38,127 bases of DNA. Source: CADCTM01 sp049671305 (GTDB lineage: Bacteria > Cyanobacteriota > Cyanobacteriia > Cyanobacteriales > Coleofasciculaceae). Location: NCBI GenBank assembly GCA_049671305.1, contig JBATUR010000103.1, forward strand, positions 1 through 38,127, in the 5' to 3' direction. The stretch's first letter is position 1. Every line of letters starts with the position of its first letter. Under the pieces are notes generated by a model. The model worked only from the letters and a program-made list of their open reading frames with translations. It made no database searches and had not been told where the DNA came from. Both the position numbers and the translations under genes were made by a program. Below, in pieces: positions 25,105 to 34,470 of the stretch.

Positions 25105-26325
25105 GTGGCTTTGGCTCTGCGCGATGTAATTCTCTGGGTTAATCCCTCCGCTAAAGAATGGGCAATCGATGCCCGGTTATTGAGGTGGTTAACTTTCTTA
25201 TGGATGTTTATGGGATTAGCCGTCCTTTTCTCGGCATCTTATCCCATAGCAGATGCTGAATTTGGCGATGGGCTGTATTATTTCAAACGACAGGTTGTCT
25301 GGGCAATGCTGGGTTTAATCGGGTTTAATCTGATTATTCGATCGCCTCTGCGTTATATCCTCAGCCTCAGCCATTGGATTGTGATTATCCTGTTGGGCTT
25401 TATCTTTATTACCCTGATTCCCGGCGTAGGAACCACCGTTAATGGCGCTACCCGTTGGATAGCACTGGGTCCTATACCATTTCAACCCTCGGAATTAATT
25501 AAACCCTTTCTGGTGCTACAGGGCGCCCGTCTGTTTGGGCAATGGGAACGCCTGACTTGGCGAGTCCGCCTCCTCTGGTTGGGCATTTTTGCTATGGTGT
25601 TGCTGGCAATTTTAATCCAGCCCAACCTCAGTACAGCCGCCCTCTGTGGCATGACAATATGGCTGATTGCCCTGGCGGCAGGGTTGCCTTTTCCTTACCT
25701 AGGAGGAACCGCCCTCGGTGGCTTCCTGCTGGCATTTATCAGTATTAGCCTCAAAGAATACCAACGGCGTCGGGTGATGTCTTTCATCAATCCTTGGGCA
25801 GACCCCTTGCGCGATGGCTACCAACTCGTACAAAGCTTGCTGGCGGTGGGTTCTGGCGGTACTTGGGGCTCTGGATTTGGTTTATCTCAACAAAAACTCT
25901 TCTATCTACCCATTCAGTACACCGATTTTATCTTTGCTGTTTTTGCTGAAGAATTTGGCTTTGCAGGTAGTGTGCTGCTGTTGATGCTAATCATGGCTTA
26001 TGCCACACTTGCCCTAATTGTGGCAATGAAAGCCCGAAATTCCGTCCATCGCTTAGTCGCAATTGGGGCAATGATTTTAATTGTGGGGCAGTCGCTGTTA
26101 AATATTGGAGTCGCTACCGGAGTTTTGCCGACAACTGGTTTGCCATTCCCATTTTTTAGTTATGGCGGCAATTCACTGCTTGCCAGTTTAGTTTCAGCAG
26201 GGTTACTAATTCGAGTGGCAAGAGAAAGTAGCGAGGCGGAAGTGGTGTCTTTAGATGCGCGGCGCCAGTCGGTAGCCCAGAGGCGACGGCGGTATATGAA
26301 GCAAAAGCCGCAGGTGTTGAAGTGA
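25105..26325 (+). CDS. ftsW: FtsW-type SEDS peptidoglycan glycosyltransferase
   Basis: The 406-aa membrane protein has about ten helices and SEDS hallmarks: the NGATRWI loop, PFQPSELIKP, and the C-terminal LPTTGLPFPFFSYGGNS. SEDS proteins polymerise lipid II with a partner class B penicillin-binding protein. FtsW acts at the septum and RodA along the side wall. I favour FtsW because the N-terminal AVLFSASYPIADAEFGDG stretch is what I recall for cyanobacterial FtsW, but RodA is hard to exclude by eye. The start codon is GTG. The next gene is convergent and unrelated, with a 180-bp gap that holds nothing I can name. Confidence 0.87.
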   Translation: MALALRDVILWVNPSAKEWAIDARLLRWLTFLWMFMGLAVLFSASYPIADAEFGDGLYYFKRQVVWAMLGLIGFNLIIRSPLRYILSLSHWIVIILLGFIFITLIPGVGTTVNGATRWIALGPIPFQPSELIKPFLVLQGARLFGQWERLTWRVRLLWLGIFAMVLLAILIQPNLSTAALCGMTIWLIALAAGLPFPYLGGTALGGFLLAFISISLKEYQRRRVMSFINPWADPLRDGYQLVQSLLAVGSGGTWGSGFGLSQQKLFYLPIQYTDFIFAVFAEEFGFAGSVLLLMLIMAYATLALIVAMKARNSVHRLVAIGAMILIVGQSLLNIGVATGVLPTTGLPFPFFSYGGNSLLASLVSAGLLIRVARESSEAEVVSLDARRQSVAQRRRRYMKQKPQVLK

Positions 26326-26505
26326 GTGAAACCCCTTTTTATGAAGTCGCACTAAAAAGCCGTTTCTAAAGATTAATAAAGCGAAGACAACCAGAAAATA
26401 AGCTTGAGCGAAGACCAGTTTATGCTGCAAATTCTCGGCGTCAATATTCCTCAATCTGCAGCACATTCTAAATCAGGTTTTTGATGCGTTTACTCTGCTG
26501 ATTAA

Positions 26506-26799
26506 TTAACGATTACAAACGTAACTCAGCATTTTTTTTGTGGCTTCACTCTTAGGTGAATTCCAACCATAACCACTAGCAAACCACCTGTTTGAACCGC
26601 AGTCGGCATAAGCATCAACCGCTTCATTACCAATTCTATAAGTAAACAACAACTTGCCATCACTCCAACCTATGCTTCCAGGAGATACATATACTGGTTC
26701 TCCAGTAGACCCGCTACCCATGTAAATCCAGGCTTGAGCTAATGCAGGTAAAGTACTCAACACAATGCTACTCACTATAGTTGCAGCTACTAGTTTCAT
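26506..26799 (-). CDS. Small secreted protein, 97 aa
   Basis: A signal peptide (MKLVAATIVSSIVLSTLPALAQA, cleavage about residue 23) precedes a 74-residue mature domain. That domain is rich in Gly, Ser, Trp and Tyr and has two cysteines (YADCGSN and SYVCNR) that could form a disulphide. Such proteins, with WIYMGSGSTGEPVYV then a WSDGKLLFTY strand, recur in cyanobacteria as surface or periplasmic proteins of unknown role. It stands alone. Confidence 0.75.
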   Translation of the reverse strand: MKLVAATIVSSIVLSTLPALAQAWIYMGSGSTGEPVYVSPGSIGWSDGKLLFTYRIGNEAVDAYADCGSNRWFASGYGWNSPKSEATKKMLSYVCNR

Positions 26800-27111
26800 A
26801 TCGAACTTATACTCCTAATAACGTGTTTACAAATGAGCGTAGCTAAACGCTCTCTCAACAAAAAAGTCCAACTCAAAATCTTCTCAACCAATAACCTTTT
26901 TGTACTTGGCTGATAACCCAGTAAACGCTCGAAAACAAAGCCAAAAACTGAAATGAGATCTGGCTATATATTCAATTTCACATCTAAGTTGCCAGCACCT
27001 ACTTCTTCATCTACCATCCACTACATAAACAAAATGACACCCTTTTCTTAAGGAAAAAAACAGAATTTAAATGAGATACTTAGTTATCGCTTAACACGGT
27101 AATTGCCCTCG
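26800..27111. other. Intergenic region with no visible gene
   Basis: This AT-rich stretch of 312 bp lies upstream of the small secreted gene and downstream of the small ORF that follows bioF. It should hold the promoter for the secreted protein. I see no further gene, repeat or RNA. Confidence 0.5.
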
Positions 27112-27276
27112 TTAACCACTTAAAGAAGAATTTAAATCTTTGAGGTTGCTAATGCCACATTCATTCTGAATATATTCCTGAAAAAAATCTGCACCTCGCT
27201 TTGCCAAAGTCAAACGATAGCGGTTTGGTCTGTCAAGGAAAAAGTCACCTTCTTCGTAGAGTAACTTACCAATCAC
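27112..27276 (-). CDS. Small ORF (54 aa) overlapping the bioF stop codon
   Basis: This short frame starts with a GTG that overlaps the bioF TGA in a GTGA arrangement (27273-27276), the usual sign of translational coupling. It encodes a charged protein (LLYEEGDFFLDRPNRYRL then AKRGADFFQEYIQNEC) with one predicted strand pair and a helix, which reads as a fragment of a winged-helix fold. It could be a real accessory peptide or the 3' end of a lost gene fused by deletion. No family is recognised. Confidence 0.45.
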   Translation of the reverse strand: MIGKLLYEEGDFFLDRPNRYRLTLAKRGADFFQEYIQNECGISNLKDLNSSLSG

Positions 27277-28445
27277 TGAGCTGCTTTCATCTCAACCAAA
27301 ACCTCAACTAATCTCTCAAGATGAACTCTTTCATGAGTTGCCATCAAAGAAATGCGAATTCGACTCGTAGGCACAGTCGGGGGACGAATTGCCGGGGCAA
27401 AAATCCCGGCATCTTTTAGTTTTTTTCCAAAAGTAATAGCATCTTTTGCACTAGCTAATTGAAAGCAAATAATTGGTGATTTGGAAGGCAAAACTTTGAG
27501 TAATGGTAACTTTTCTTGTATCAACTGCTGGAGAGTTTTAACATTACTAATTAGTTGATTACGACGTGCTTTGTCTTCTTGAACAATCTGCACTGCTGCC
27601 AATGCTGCCGCTGTATCAGCCGGGGATAAAGCCGTTGTATAAATCCAACTGGAGGCGCGATTTTTTAAGTAGTCAATTAAAGTAGCCGAACCTGCAACAT
27701 AGCCGCCCAAACTACCTAATGCTTTACTCAAAGTACCAACTTGAATTAGGGGTTGCCCAGTACAGCCAAAGTGTTCTACACAACCAGCGCCAGTTTCTCC
27801 TAAAACTCCCGTAGCATGGGCTTCATCGACTAATACCATACAGTTAAAAGCTTGGGCAGATGCTAAAATTTCTGGTAGTTGACAAAGATCACCATCCATG
27901 CTAAAAACTGTATCAGTAATAATTAGACAACGACGATACTGATGACGGTGTTGAGTTAGCTGACGCTGCAAATCTTCGAGATCATTGTGAGCATAATCTA
28001 GCACCATCGCACCACTTAATAAGGCGCCATTTTTCAAGCTTGAGTGATTGTAATTGTCAGATAAAATTAAATCGCGCTTACCAACTATTGCGGCAATTGT
28101 GCCTAAATTTGCCAGATATCCAGAGCTAAATACCAAAGCATCTTCGGTTTGTTTGAGAGAAGCGATCGCATTTTCCAATTCTTGATGCAGTTGCCGATGC
28201 CCACTAAGTAACCGAGAACCCGTGCTCCCCGTACCAAATTCCTGAGTCGCGGCAACAGCAGCTTGTATCAAACGCTCATCCCCTGCCAACCCCAAATAGT
28301 CATTACTGGCAAAATTAATTACATAGCGTCCTTCTAGCTGCACCACCGCACCAGGGATTTGCAGCGTTTGCACTCCTCGATACCAGTCAGCACGATGAAT
28401 TGTGGACAGAGATTTTTCTAGCCAAGTATAAGGATTATCTACCAT
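27273..28445 (-). CDS. bioF: 8-amino-7-oxononanoate synthase (KAPA synthase)
   Basis: This 390-aa PLP enzyme of biotin synthesis joins pimeloyl-ACP/CoA with L-alanine to give KAPA and CO2. Family motifs include NFASNDYLGLA near residue 45, GTGSTGSRLLSGH, the DEAHATGVLG aspartate that contacts PLP, and the Schiff-base lysine Lys241 in GTLSKALGSLGG. The length is normal. It is 9 bp downstream of a 73-aa conserved gene, so the two are probably cotranscribed. No other biotin gene is in the window. Close relatives (2-amino-3-ketobutyrate CoA ligase) share motifs, but the cyanobacterial bioF reading is the better one. Confidence 0.93.
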   Translation of the reverse strand: MVDNPYTWLEKSLSTIHRADWYRGVQTLQIPGAVVQLEGRYVINFASNDYLGLAGDERLIQAAVAATQEFGTGSTGSRLLSGHRQLHQELENAIASLKQTEDALVFSSGYLANLGTIAAIVGKRDLILSDNYNHSSLKNGALLSGAMVLDYAHNDLEDLQRQLTQHRHQYRRCLIITDTVFSMDGDLCQLPEILASAQAFNCMVLVDEAHATGVLGETGAGCVEHFGCTGQPLIQVGTLSKALGSLGGYVAGSATLIDYLKNRASSWIYTTALSPADTAAALAAVQIVQEDKARRNQLISNVKTLQQLIQEKLPLLKVLPSKSPIICFQLASAKDAITFGKKLKDAGIFAPAIRPPTVPTSRIRISLMATHERVHLERLVEVLVEMKAAQ

Positions 28446-28454
28446 TCCTGTGAG

Positions 28455-28676
28455 TTAAGATTCCTCTTGTGGCGTCTCCTCTTCAATTTGAGCATTTTTG
28501 CCTTTAACTAGCGGCAGTCGATCTACTAAACCCATATCAAAGGCAATATCTGGCAACTCACCGACGATGTATTTGCCTGGTTGATACATCTTACTCGGCG
28601 TAAAACACATCTGTCTAAGTTGAACCACTTCGCCGGGGGCAAACATTCCCCGAAACATTCTTTTCTCAATTCCCAT
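28455..28676 (-). CDS. Small conserved protein, 73 aa, upstream of bioF
   Basis: The soluble protein MGIEKRMFRGMFAPGEVVQL (in part) has MCFTPSKMYQPGKYIVGE then an acidic tail (IEEETPQEES). It lacks a signal peptide and membrane helix. The compact beta-rich look and the 9-bp spacing to bioF suggest cotranscription, but a role in biotin synthesis is not shown. I do not recognise a named family. Confidence 0.65.
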   Translation of the reverse strand: MGIEKRMFRGMFAPGEVVQLRQMCFTPSKMYQPGKYIVGELPDIAFDMGLVDRLPLVKGKNAQIEEETPQEES

Positions 28677-28740
28677 AATTTTTCACAAGTGCAACAATTT
28701 CTATATTATTTAATTGTGGCAGTTAGTGTGAGTTGAATAT

Positions 28741-29952
28741 CTAACCCTTTAGCTTTTTTAGAGTCTCTACTATATGCTGAGACGATTTAAGATCTCCTTG
28801 CTGCCAAAAAAGTATTGCTGCTTGCTCTAAATCTTTAATCCCTAGCAATTCATATCCTAATTGTCGATGAGCAAAACCACGACAAACCAAAGCTTTAGCA
28901 TAATTAGCATTAAGTTCAAGAACTTGATTAAAGGCTTCAATTGCTCCCAAGAAATCGCCTTGTGCAAGTTTCTCGACGCCTTGTTGATCAATTTCTTCTA
29001 AAGTTAGTTGATTTGTAATTGGCTGTTGTTGCTGGTTTAATTGAGAATTTATTGCGGGTTCTATATTTGGTAATTGCTCAATGGTTGGCAAAATAGTAGG
29101 TAATTGCTCAGTGCTCAGATAAGAATCAGCAGCTTGATATAAATCTGCTAATGCTGCTTCATGTTGTCCAACGGCGGCACGAGCTGTACTGCGTCGGTTA
29201 TGAGCTTCGGTATTAGTTGGATCGAGGCTTAGTACTTGAGTATAAACGGCGATCGCTTCTTCATATTCTCCTGCTTCTGATCGCAAATTACCCTGAATCA
29301 GCAAACCTTTGATAAGCTGTTCATTGGCATTATCTATCCCTTCTAGGTTATGGTTCAAAGTATCAGCAATTTGTTTTAAATAATCCCTTGCAGTAGTTGG
29401 ATCGAGCCGCAGTGCCTGATCAAAATCTTCAATCGCTGACCAGTTATCATCCAATTGCAGACGACTATAACCACGGTTTAGGAAAGCCTTGGCATGATAA
29501 GGATCAATCTCTATAACTTGATTAAAATCAGCGATCGCATCTTGATATTCTCCCAAAGCACAGCGATTTAAGCCGCGATTATTATAAGCATCGACATTTT
29601 TGGGATTAATTTGCAAGACTTGATTGCAAGAAGCGATCGCTTGAGGGTAATCTGCCTGATAATAATAAACCAGACTTTGACAAATATAAGCATCTACAAA
29701 ATTAGGATCAATCCGCAAAGCTTGCTTAAAATCTTTTAGTGCCGCCGCATAATTGCTTTGACTTAACTTGTTTAAACCCTGTTTCAAAAAGCTTTTGGCT
29801 TTTTTTTGACCGCTAGAAGTTCCTAATGGTTGTAAATTTTTGCGACTGCCGGAATCAAAGCCTCTACCAGTTGGATAAGAAAAAGACTGGGATAGCCCTT
29901 GATTTTTTGCAGGAATAAGATTTTCGTTATTTGGCTCGTTGTAGCTGCTCAT
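28741..29952 (-). CDS. Tetratricopeptide repeat protein
   Basis: The 403-aa protein has a polar disordered N-terminus (residues 1-50) and then about eight 34-residue TPR units. Examples are AAALKDFKQALRIDPNFVDA, AIASCNQVLQINPKNVDAYN and AIADFNQVIEIDPYHAKAFL (each quoted in part). A Gln-rich linker (residues about 295-320) separates a final pair of repeats. TPR arrays are protein-interaction scaffolds. There is no catalytic domain and no signal peptide. It is on the same strand as bioF, with a 64-bp gap to the 73-aa gene. The target is unknown. Confidence 0.85.
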   Translation of the reverse strand: MSSYNEPNNENLIPAKNQGLSQSFSYPTGRGFDSGSRKNLQPLGTSSGQKKAKSFLKQGLNKLSQSNYAAALKDFKQALRIDPNFVDAYICQSLVYYYQADYPQAIASCNQVLQINPKNVDAYNNRGLNRCALGEYQDAIADFNQVIEIDPYHAKAFLNRGYSRLQLDDNWSAIEDFDQALRLDPTTARDYLKQIADTLNHNLEGIDNANEQLIKGLLIQGNLRSEAGEYEEAIAVYTQVLSLDPTNTEAHNRRSTARAAVGQHEAALADLYQAADSYLSTEQLPTILPTIEQLPNIEPAINSQLNQQQQPITNQLTLEEIDQQGVEKLAQGDFLGAIEAFNQVLELNANYAKALVCRGFAHRQLGYELLGIKDLEQAAILFWQQGDLKSSQHIVETLKKLKG

Positions 29953-30174
29953 GGCGACTGGAGCATCTCACTTTTGCAGAGATACGCTAATAAGTAGATG
30001 GGCATAATTAAACTTAATTAGGTAATAGACAGTCATCGGTCACCAATCAAGAATTAATGACCTTGAAGAGAACCGAGTTACCAACATTTAATTATACCTA
30101 TCTACTTAGGTACATCTGACAGAGAACACTGTCCGGATTTTTGACAAGTCAGGGAAAACTACAACAAGAGACTT

Positions 30175-30618
30175 CTACTCTGCCGCTGTCGTCTCTGGTG
30201 TTTGAACATCAGCCTCATCAGCCTCTTCTGTCGTTTCCCCCTCGGTTTCTGTAGTTTCTGCAATTACAGGAGGTGGTTTGGGCTTGCTTGGTTTTGGTCC
30301 ACGCATCAATGCAGGATTGGCATTGCTAGGGCGTGCCTCTGAATTACGATTACCACCGCCTGCGCCATCGCCTCTGCCTCTGCCCTTGCCTTTATCTCTG
30401 CCGCCTCTGTCTTGGCGGGGCGTCCGTTCTTCAGAATCTTCGCTTTCATCAAAGCTAGCTTCAACTGGAGGTTTGTCAGCCTTCTTGATAGGTTTGACAG
30501 TCGCCCTTTGGGATACCGGGGCTGCCTCTGATTCCTGGACTGCTTGGGCTGCCTGGGATTCCTGGGCTGCCGGGGCTGCCGCAGCCTTGTCTGATTTCTT
30601 AATAGGGGGTTCTACCAT
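30175..30618 (-). CDS. Intrinsically disordered, RG-rich protein
   Basis: The 147-aa protein is low complexity throughout. It has an Ala/Gln/Glu N-terminal third with two KK repeats (PIKKSDK, PIKKADK), then a central Arg/Gly/Asp stretch (RQDRGGRDKGKGRGRGDG), then NPALMRGPKPSKPKPPP, and an acidic Glu/Thr tail. RGG-like cores commonly bind RNA or drive condensation, so an RNA-related role is plausible but not shown. The NPALMRGPKP block is conserved in my recall of cyanobacterial homologues and suggests this is a real gene. Codon use is normal, and 222 bp separate it from the next gene. Confidence 0.7.
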   Translation of the reverse strand: MVEPPIKKSDKAAAAPAAQESQAAQAVQESEAAPVSQRATVKPIKKADKPPVEASFDESEDSEERTPRQDRGGRDKGKGRGRGDGAGGGNRNSEARPSNANPALMRGPKPSKPKPPPVIAETTETEGETTEEADEADVQTPETTAAE

Positions 30619-30874
30619 GACTCGCTGTATTTGTATTTACTTGCATCGGACGACTTATTGTATCCAGTTTTTATGCTAACGCTCAGAAGGGAGCCAAACT
30701 CAAATTAGTATCAAATTTTCAACAGCGTATCTTCAAGAAGCCAGCAAGCAATCACACTGATATTGTAATTGTCAGCTAATAGAAATACCGATAACAATAG
30801 TAACTTAACAATATTTAATTAACTTGACTTTTCGGCTAGAGGTGCTTCCTAATTTATGTGTTAAATATAACAAT

Positions 30875-31246
30875 TCAAGATTCTGCCACTGCTTGTTTAA
30901 GATAGCTCAACAACCAATTAGCTGCCGTCGCTCTGCGGGTTTGGCGTGGTCCAAATTCTCCAACTTTGTAGCCTTTAAAACCTAATTGTTCTTTCAAAAG
31001 TTGTTTATTTGCAGCAGGAATAGAGCGAGTTAGTTTAACAGTAGCAGGACGACTTTCAATAAAGTTTGGTGGTTCAGGATAGTCTTGCCATTCAGGAGAT
31101 AGTTTAGTAATATCCCAACTCATAGTTACTGAGTTATAGCGATAGCCCAAGTAGTGCCAAACTATCTTATTTACCGTATCATCATCAATTTCTTCATGTA
31201 AAATTGCCCAAATTGTTTCAGTATTTAAAGGTGGTAATTCAGCCAT
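30875..31246 (-). CDS. DUF1823 family protein
   Basis: This 123-aa soluble protein matches the cyanobacterial/plastid-lineage DUF1823 family in my recall: LPPLNTETIWAIL near the start, KIVWHYLGYRY, RPATVKLTRSIP, and the C-terminal YKVGEFGPRQTRRATAANWL. No enzymatic motif is evident, and the role is unknown. It sits 88 bp downstream of the large TPR-CHAT gene on the same strand. Confidence 0.78.
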   Translation of the reverse strand: MAELPPLNTETIWAILHEEIDDDTVNKIVWHYLGYRYNSVTMSWDITKLSPEWQDYPEPPNFIESRPATVKLTRSIPAANKQLLKEQLGFKGYKVGEFGPRQTRRATAANWLLSYLKQAVAES

Positions 31247-31334
31247 AATTGATTTTTAAGAAGATAGGATAAACATTAGCAAAAGAAAAGATTTTACGGA
31301 AGGAATCAACTTAATACCTGCGCCGTGTGAATTT

Positions 31335-34175
31335 CTAAAACCCCATCGGTGTCGAGTCGCCTGAAGGAATGAAAGCTGCCCAATAATAAGGATGCTCGGA
31401 TTCTGGTTTTTGCAACATCTCCAATTGAGTTTGGCGCAAAGCATCAGAACGTCCAACATTATTCTTGAGACGCTGGTAATAATTGACCATAAGTTGGTTT
31501 GTCCGATAATCATCAACAGCCCATAAACTCATCAGTTGACTCTCAGCACCCGCTATGGCAAATGCCCGACGTAAACCATAGACTCCTTCACCATTTTGCA
31601 CATCACCCACTCCAGTTTTACAGGCAGATAATACCACCAGCTTTGTACCCGATAGGTTGAGTCCGGCTGCTTCTAAAGCCGTCAGGATGCCATCTTCATT
31701 ACCGCTAGAGCGTGGGTTGGCACCAGCCAGGGCAAGTCCGGAACGCAGCAAGGGATTTTCTTCAGGGGGGATGTTTGGTTGAGCGCTGCGAGTGCCTTGG
31801 AGGGTGGTGCGACTAAAATCTGTAGGTGCAACTTGGGGTACATCTTGCAGGAAGAAACCGTGGGTGGCGATATGTAATATAGTTGGGGCTTGGAGTTGCT
31901 TAATGACATTTTCCGTGGCTTGGGAGCCTGTGAAGAGTGTGGCTCCGGGTAACATCGGGAAAATGGCTTGGGCTTCTGTGGCAGTATTGGGTAAAGGACT
32001 CCACTCGATTTGTTGAATAAAATTATCAAACAAACCGCGAGTTTTGGAGGGTTTGGTAGATAGGTTAACGGGTTGTGCGGCAGCAATTTGGCTAGATTCA
32101 CCTTTCCTAATCATCGCAACGGAAGCTGGATCTCCTGGTTTCTGATAGTCAGGATTAGCGATAATTACAGATGGTGAGCGACTTTGAGCAGGATTTTGCA
32201 ACCGCAGCAGGTCGCGTCCGGAACTGAGGTAGTTGATGGCATAATTTTCGACCAGATAGCGGTTATTTTCATCAACCAAAGCTGCAAAGGGAATCAGGTT
32301 GAGTTGACTGTCGGGGGAAAGCAGCACGTTGCGAGTATTGCCCAGAAGCTTACGAATGGGCTGCATCAGTTTGGCATCTAAGGCACGGGCAACGGGCTTG
32401 ACATCGTTGGCGTCAGATTGCAGGGCTTCGCGGAAGGCGGTAACGGCTTGATTGATGGGTTCGGCTTCACCTAAGTCTACCCATTGGGGTTCGCCTGTGT
32501 GGTTTAGGATGTAGGCGACGTAGCGAGGTGTACCCCACTGTTTAGCAAGTTTTGTGGCTTTGGCGTTGAAGGGTTGGTACAACACCAGTTCTACCAAGGC
32601 AGCATCGGCAGGAATTAATTGCTGCACGGCTTCAATGGTAACGGGTTGGGATTTTGTGCGAAATTCGGCACTGCGACGGGAGAGAGTCGCTTCTTGTTGG
32701 TCGGCTATGGCTTTGAGGGTGCCAACTTGCTGGCGATATTGCTCTGGGGGGAGGTTTTCGGGTTGTTTGAAGATTAGGTTTGCCAGTTGGGAGCGGGTGG
32801 TAGCGAGTTTGTCAAGCAAGGTCTGGTCTTCGGGTTTGAGGTTTTGGCGCAGGGTTTGTAGGCTGTCGGTGAGGGCGTCGAGGACTCTACCTTTGCGCCG
32901 TAGGATAGTGGTGAGGGCGAAGCGCACTGCTTCGGGGGTGTTGGGTGCAGCCTGGACGTGCAGGGAGACATTAAGGCTGATTGTACTCCGAAGGGTAGCA
33001 ATGTGGGCACTTTTTTGGGCTTCGGAGCCGATGGTTAAGATCTGGGCAAGGTTGCGTTCTTCGATGTTGATGCCACGGGTGAGGAATTCTAGGGTACGGG
33101 CGATGTCTCCCTGTGCATAGTACAGCAATGCCAGACTGTCAAGACTTACTGCCACATGAGGATGTTCTGGTCCGAGCACTTTCTCCAAGATTGCCAAAGA
33201 GCGTTGGTACAGAGGTTCGGCTTGGCTGTAGTTCCCCTGTTCTTTGTACAGCGATGCCAGATTGTTGAGACTGGTAGCCACATTGGGATGCTCTGGTCCC
33301 AGCACTTTCTCCCGAATTGCCAAAGAGCGTTGGTATAGGGGTTCGGCTTGGCTGTAGTTCCCCTGTTGCTGGTACAGCAATGCCAGACTGTTGAGACTAC
33401 TAGCCACATCGGGATGCTCTGGTCCGAGCACTTTCTCCCGGATTGCTAAAGAGAGTTGATATAGAGGTTCAGCTTGGCTGTAGTTCCCCTGTACTCGGTA
33501 CAGCGCTGCCAGATTGTTGAGACTACTAGCCACATCAGGATGCTCTGGTCCGAGCACTTTCCCCCGGATTGCTAAAGAGAGTTGATATAGAGGTTTAGCT
33601 TGGCTGTAGTTCCCCATATTCAGGTACAGCGGTGCCAGATTGTTGAGACTACTAGCCACATCGGGATGCTCTGGTCCGAGCACTTTCCCCCGGATTGCTA
33701 AGGAGCGTTGGAATAGAGGTTCGGCTTGGCTGTAGTTCCCCTGTGCGTAGTACAGCAATGCCAGACTGTTGAGACTACTAGCCACATCGGGATGCTCTGG
33801 TCCGAGCACTTTCCCCCGGATTGCTAAAGAGCGTTGGTACAGAGGTTCAGCTTGGCTGTAGTTCCTCTGTACTCGGTACAGCTCTGCCAGATTGTTGAGA
33901 CTGGTAGCAACAAGAGGGTGATCAGATCCCAAGTTTTTCTCCAAGATCACTAAGATCCGCTCTGCCAAGGGTATCGCAGCAGCATACTGACCCTGTTCTC
34001 TAAGCTGGTTTACCTGTTGAATTAGCTGTTGAAGCTCTTCAAATACCGCAGACTCTTGAGCTGACTGGGGGGGATTTGTTTGTCCTACCACTGGTGCTGG
34101 CACTCTTACCAATAACCCCATAACTCCGATAAGAACAGCCAACGGTAGCATTCTCTGTCGTGCTTTTCCCTTCAT
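31335..34175 (-). CDS. Large TPR-CHAT protein (caspase-like protease)
   Basis: The 946-aa protein has a signal peptide (MKGKARQRMLPLAVLIGVMG then an A-rich stretch; cleavage near residue 31). Seven or more 42-residue kinesin-light-chain-like TPRs follow at about residues 80-350 (core NYSQAEPLYQRSLAI, then LGPEHPDVASSLNNLA). A helical linker leads to a C-terminal CHAT domain at about residues 640-940, with catalytic His772 (HIATHGFF) and Cys852 (LSACKTGVGD). The architecture matches secreted or membrane-linked cyanobacterial CHAT proteins of unknown target. The TPR DNA is near-identical from unit to unit. It is the second CHAT gene in this window and is not closely similar to the first outside the catalytic motifs. 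Confidence 0.87.
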   Translation of the reverse strand: MKGKARQRMLPLAVLIGVMGLLVRVPAPVVGQTNPPQSAQESAVFEELQQLIQQVNQLREQGQYAAAIPLAERILVILEKNLGSDHPLVATSLNNLAELYRVQRNYSQAEPLYQRSLAIRGKVLGPEHPDVASSLNSLALLYYAQGNYSQAEPLFQRSLAIRGKVLGPEHPDVASSLNNLAPLYLNMGNYSQAKPLYQLSLAIRGKVLGPEHPDVASSLNNLAALYRVQGNYSQAEPLYQLSLAIREKVLGPEHPDVASSLNSLALLYQQQGNYSQAEPLYQRSLAIREKVLGPEHPNVATSLNNLASLYKEQGNYSQAEPLYQRSLAILEKVLGPEHPHVAVSLDSLALLYYAQGDIARTLEFLTRGINIEERNLAQILTIGSEAQKSAHIATLRSTISLNVSLHVQAAPNTPEAVRFALTTILRRKGRVLDALTDSLQTLRQNLKPEDQTLLDKLATTRSQLANLIFKQPENLPPEQYRQQVGTLKAIADQQEATLSRRSAEFRTKSQPVTIEAVQQLIPADAALVELVLYQPFNAKATKLAKQWGTPRYVAYILNHTGEPQWVDLGEAEPINQAVTAFREALQSDANDVKPVARALDAKLMQPIRKLLGNTRNVLLSPDSQLNLIPFAALVDENNRYLVENYAINYLSSGRDLLRLQNPAQSRSPSVIIANPDYQKPGDPASVAMIRKGESSQIAAAQPVNLSTKPSKTRGLFDNFIQQIEWSPLPNTATEAQAIFPMLPGATLFTGSQATENVIKQLQAPTILHIATHGFFLQDVPQVAPTDFSRTTLQGTRSAQPNIPPEENPLLRSGLALAGANPRSSGNEDGILTALEAAGLNLSGTKLVVLSACKTGVGDVQNGEGVYGLRRAFAIAGAESQLMSLWAVDDYRTNQLMVNYYQRLKNNVGRSDALRQTQLEMLQKPESEHPYYWAAFIPSGDSTPMGF
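33150..33910 (-). repeat. Tandem 126-bp repeats encoding TPRs
   Basis: About six near-identical 126-bp units (42 codons each) run head to tail inside the TPR part of the CHAT gene. Neighbouring copies share long exact blocks, such as the one translated as VLGPEHPDVASSLNNLA. Unit number is likely to vary between strains through recombination. Confidence 0.88.
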
Positions 34176-34470
34176 GTTGCGCTACCTCAATCTATGTATC
34201 TTATTGTCTATCTTTCAGAGCAACTAGCTTATGTAGATAGTGAGAAGATTTTTGAGGTTGCGCGATGATGATATTAATCTAGGGGCGTATGGCATACGCC
34301 CATCCAATCGATAATCACTGCAACCTAAGAGGGCGCAAGCCTTGCGCCCCTACAAGGATTTGGTTGTGCAAATTGATGGGATCGCAACAGTAATTTAGCC
34401 TTCGTGCGATCGCTCAACATGACTCAAAGGCGATCGCTTTCCATCTACATCAATCAAGATAGGCTGGTCA
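34176..34470. other. Noncoding region with two palindromic repeats
   Basis: This 295-bp stretch upstream of the large CHAT gene holds two perfect 19-bp palindromes, GGGCGTATGGCATACGCCC (34283-34301) and GGGCGCAAGCCTTGCGCCC (34331-34349). They belong to the dispersed GGGGCG-type repeat family of cyanobacteria, also seen at 14798. Several GCGATCGC-like sites are near 34405-34440. The promoter of the CHAT gene presumably lies near 34176-34260. Confidence 0.7.
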
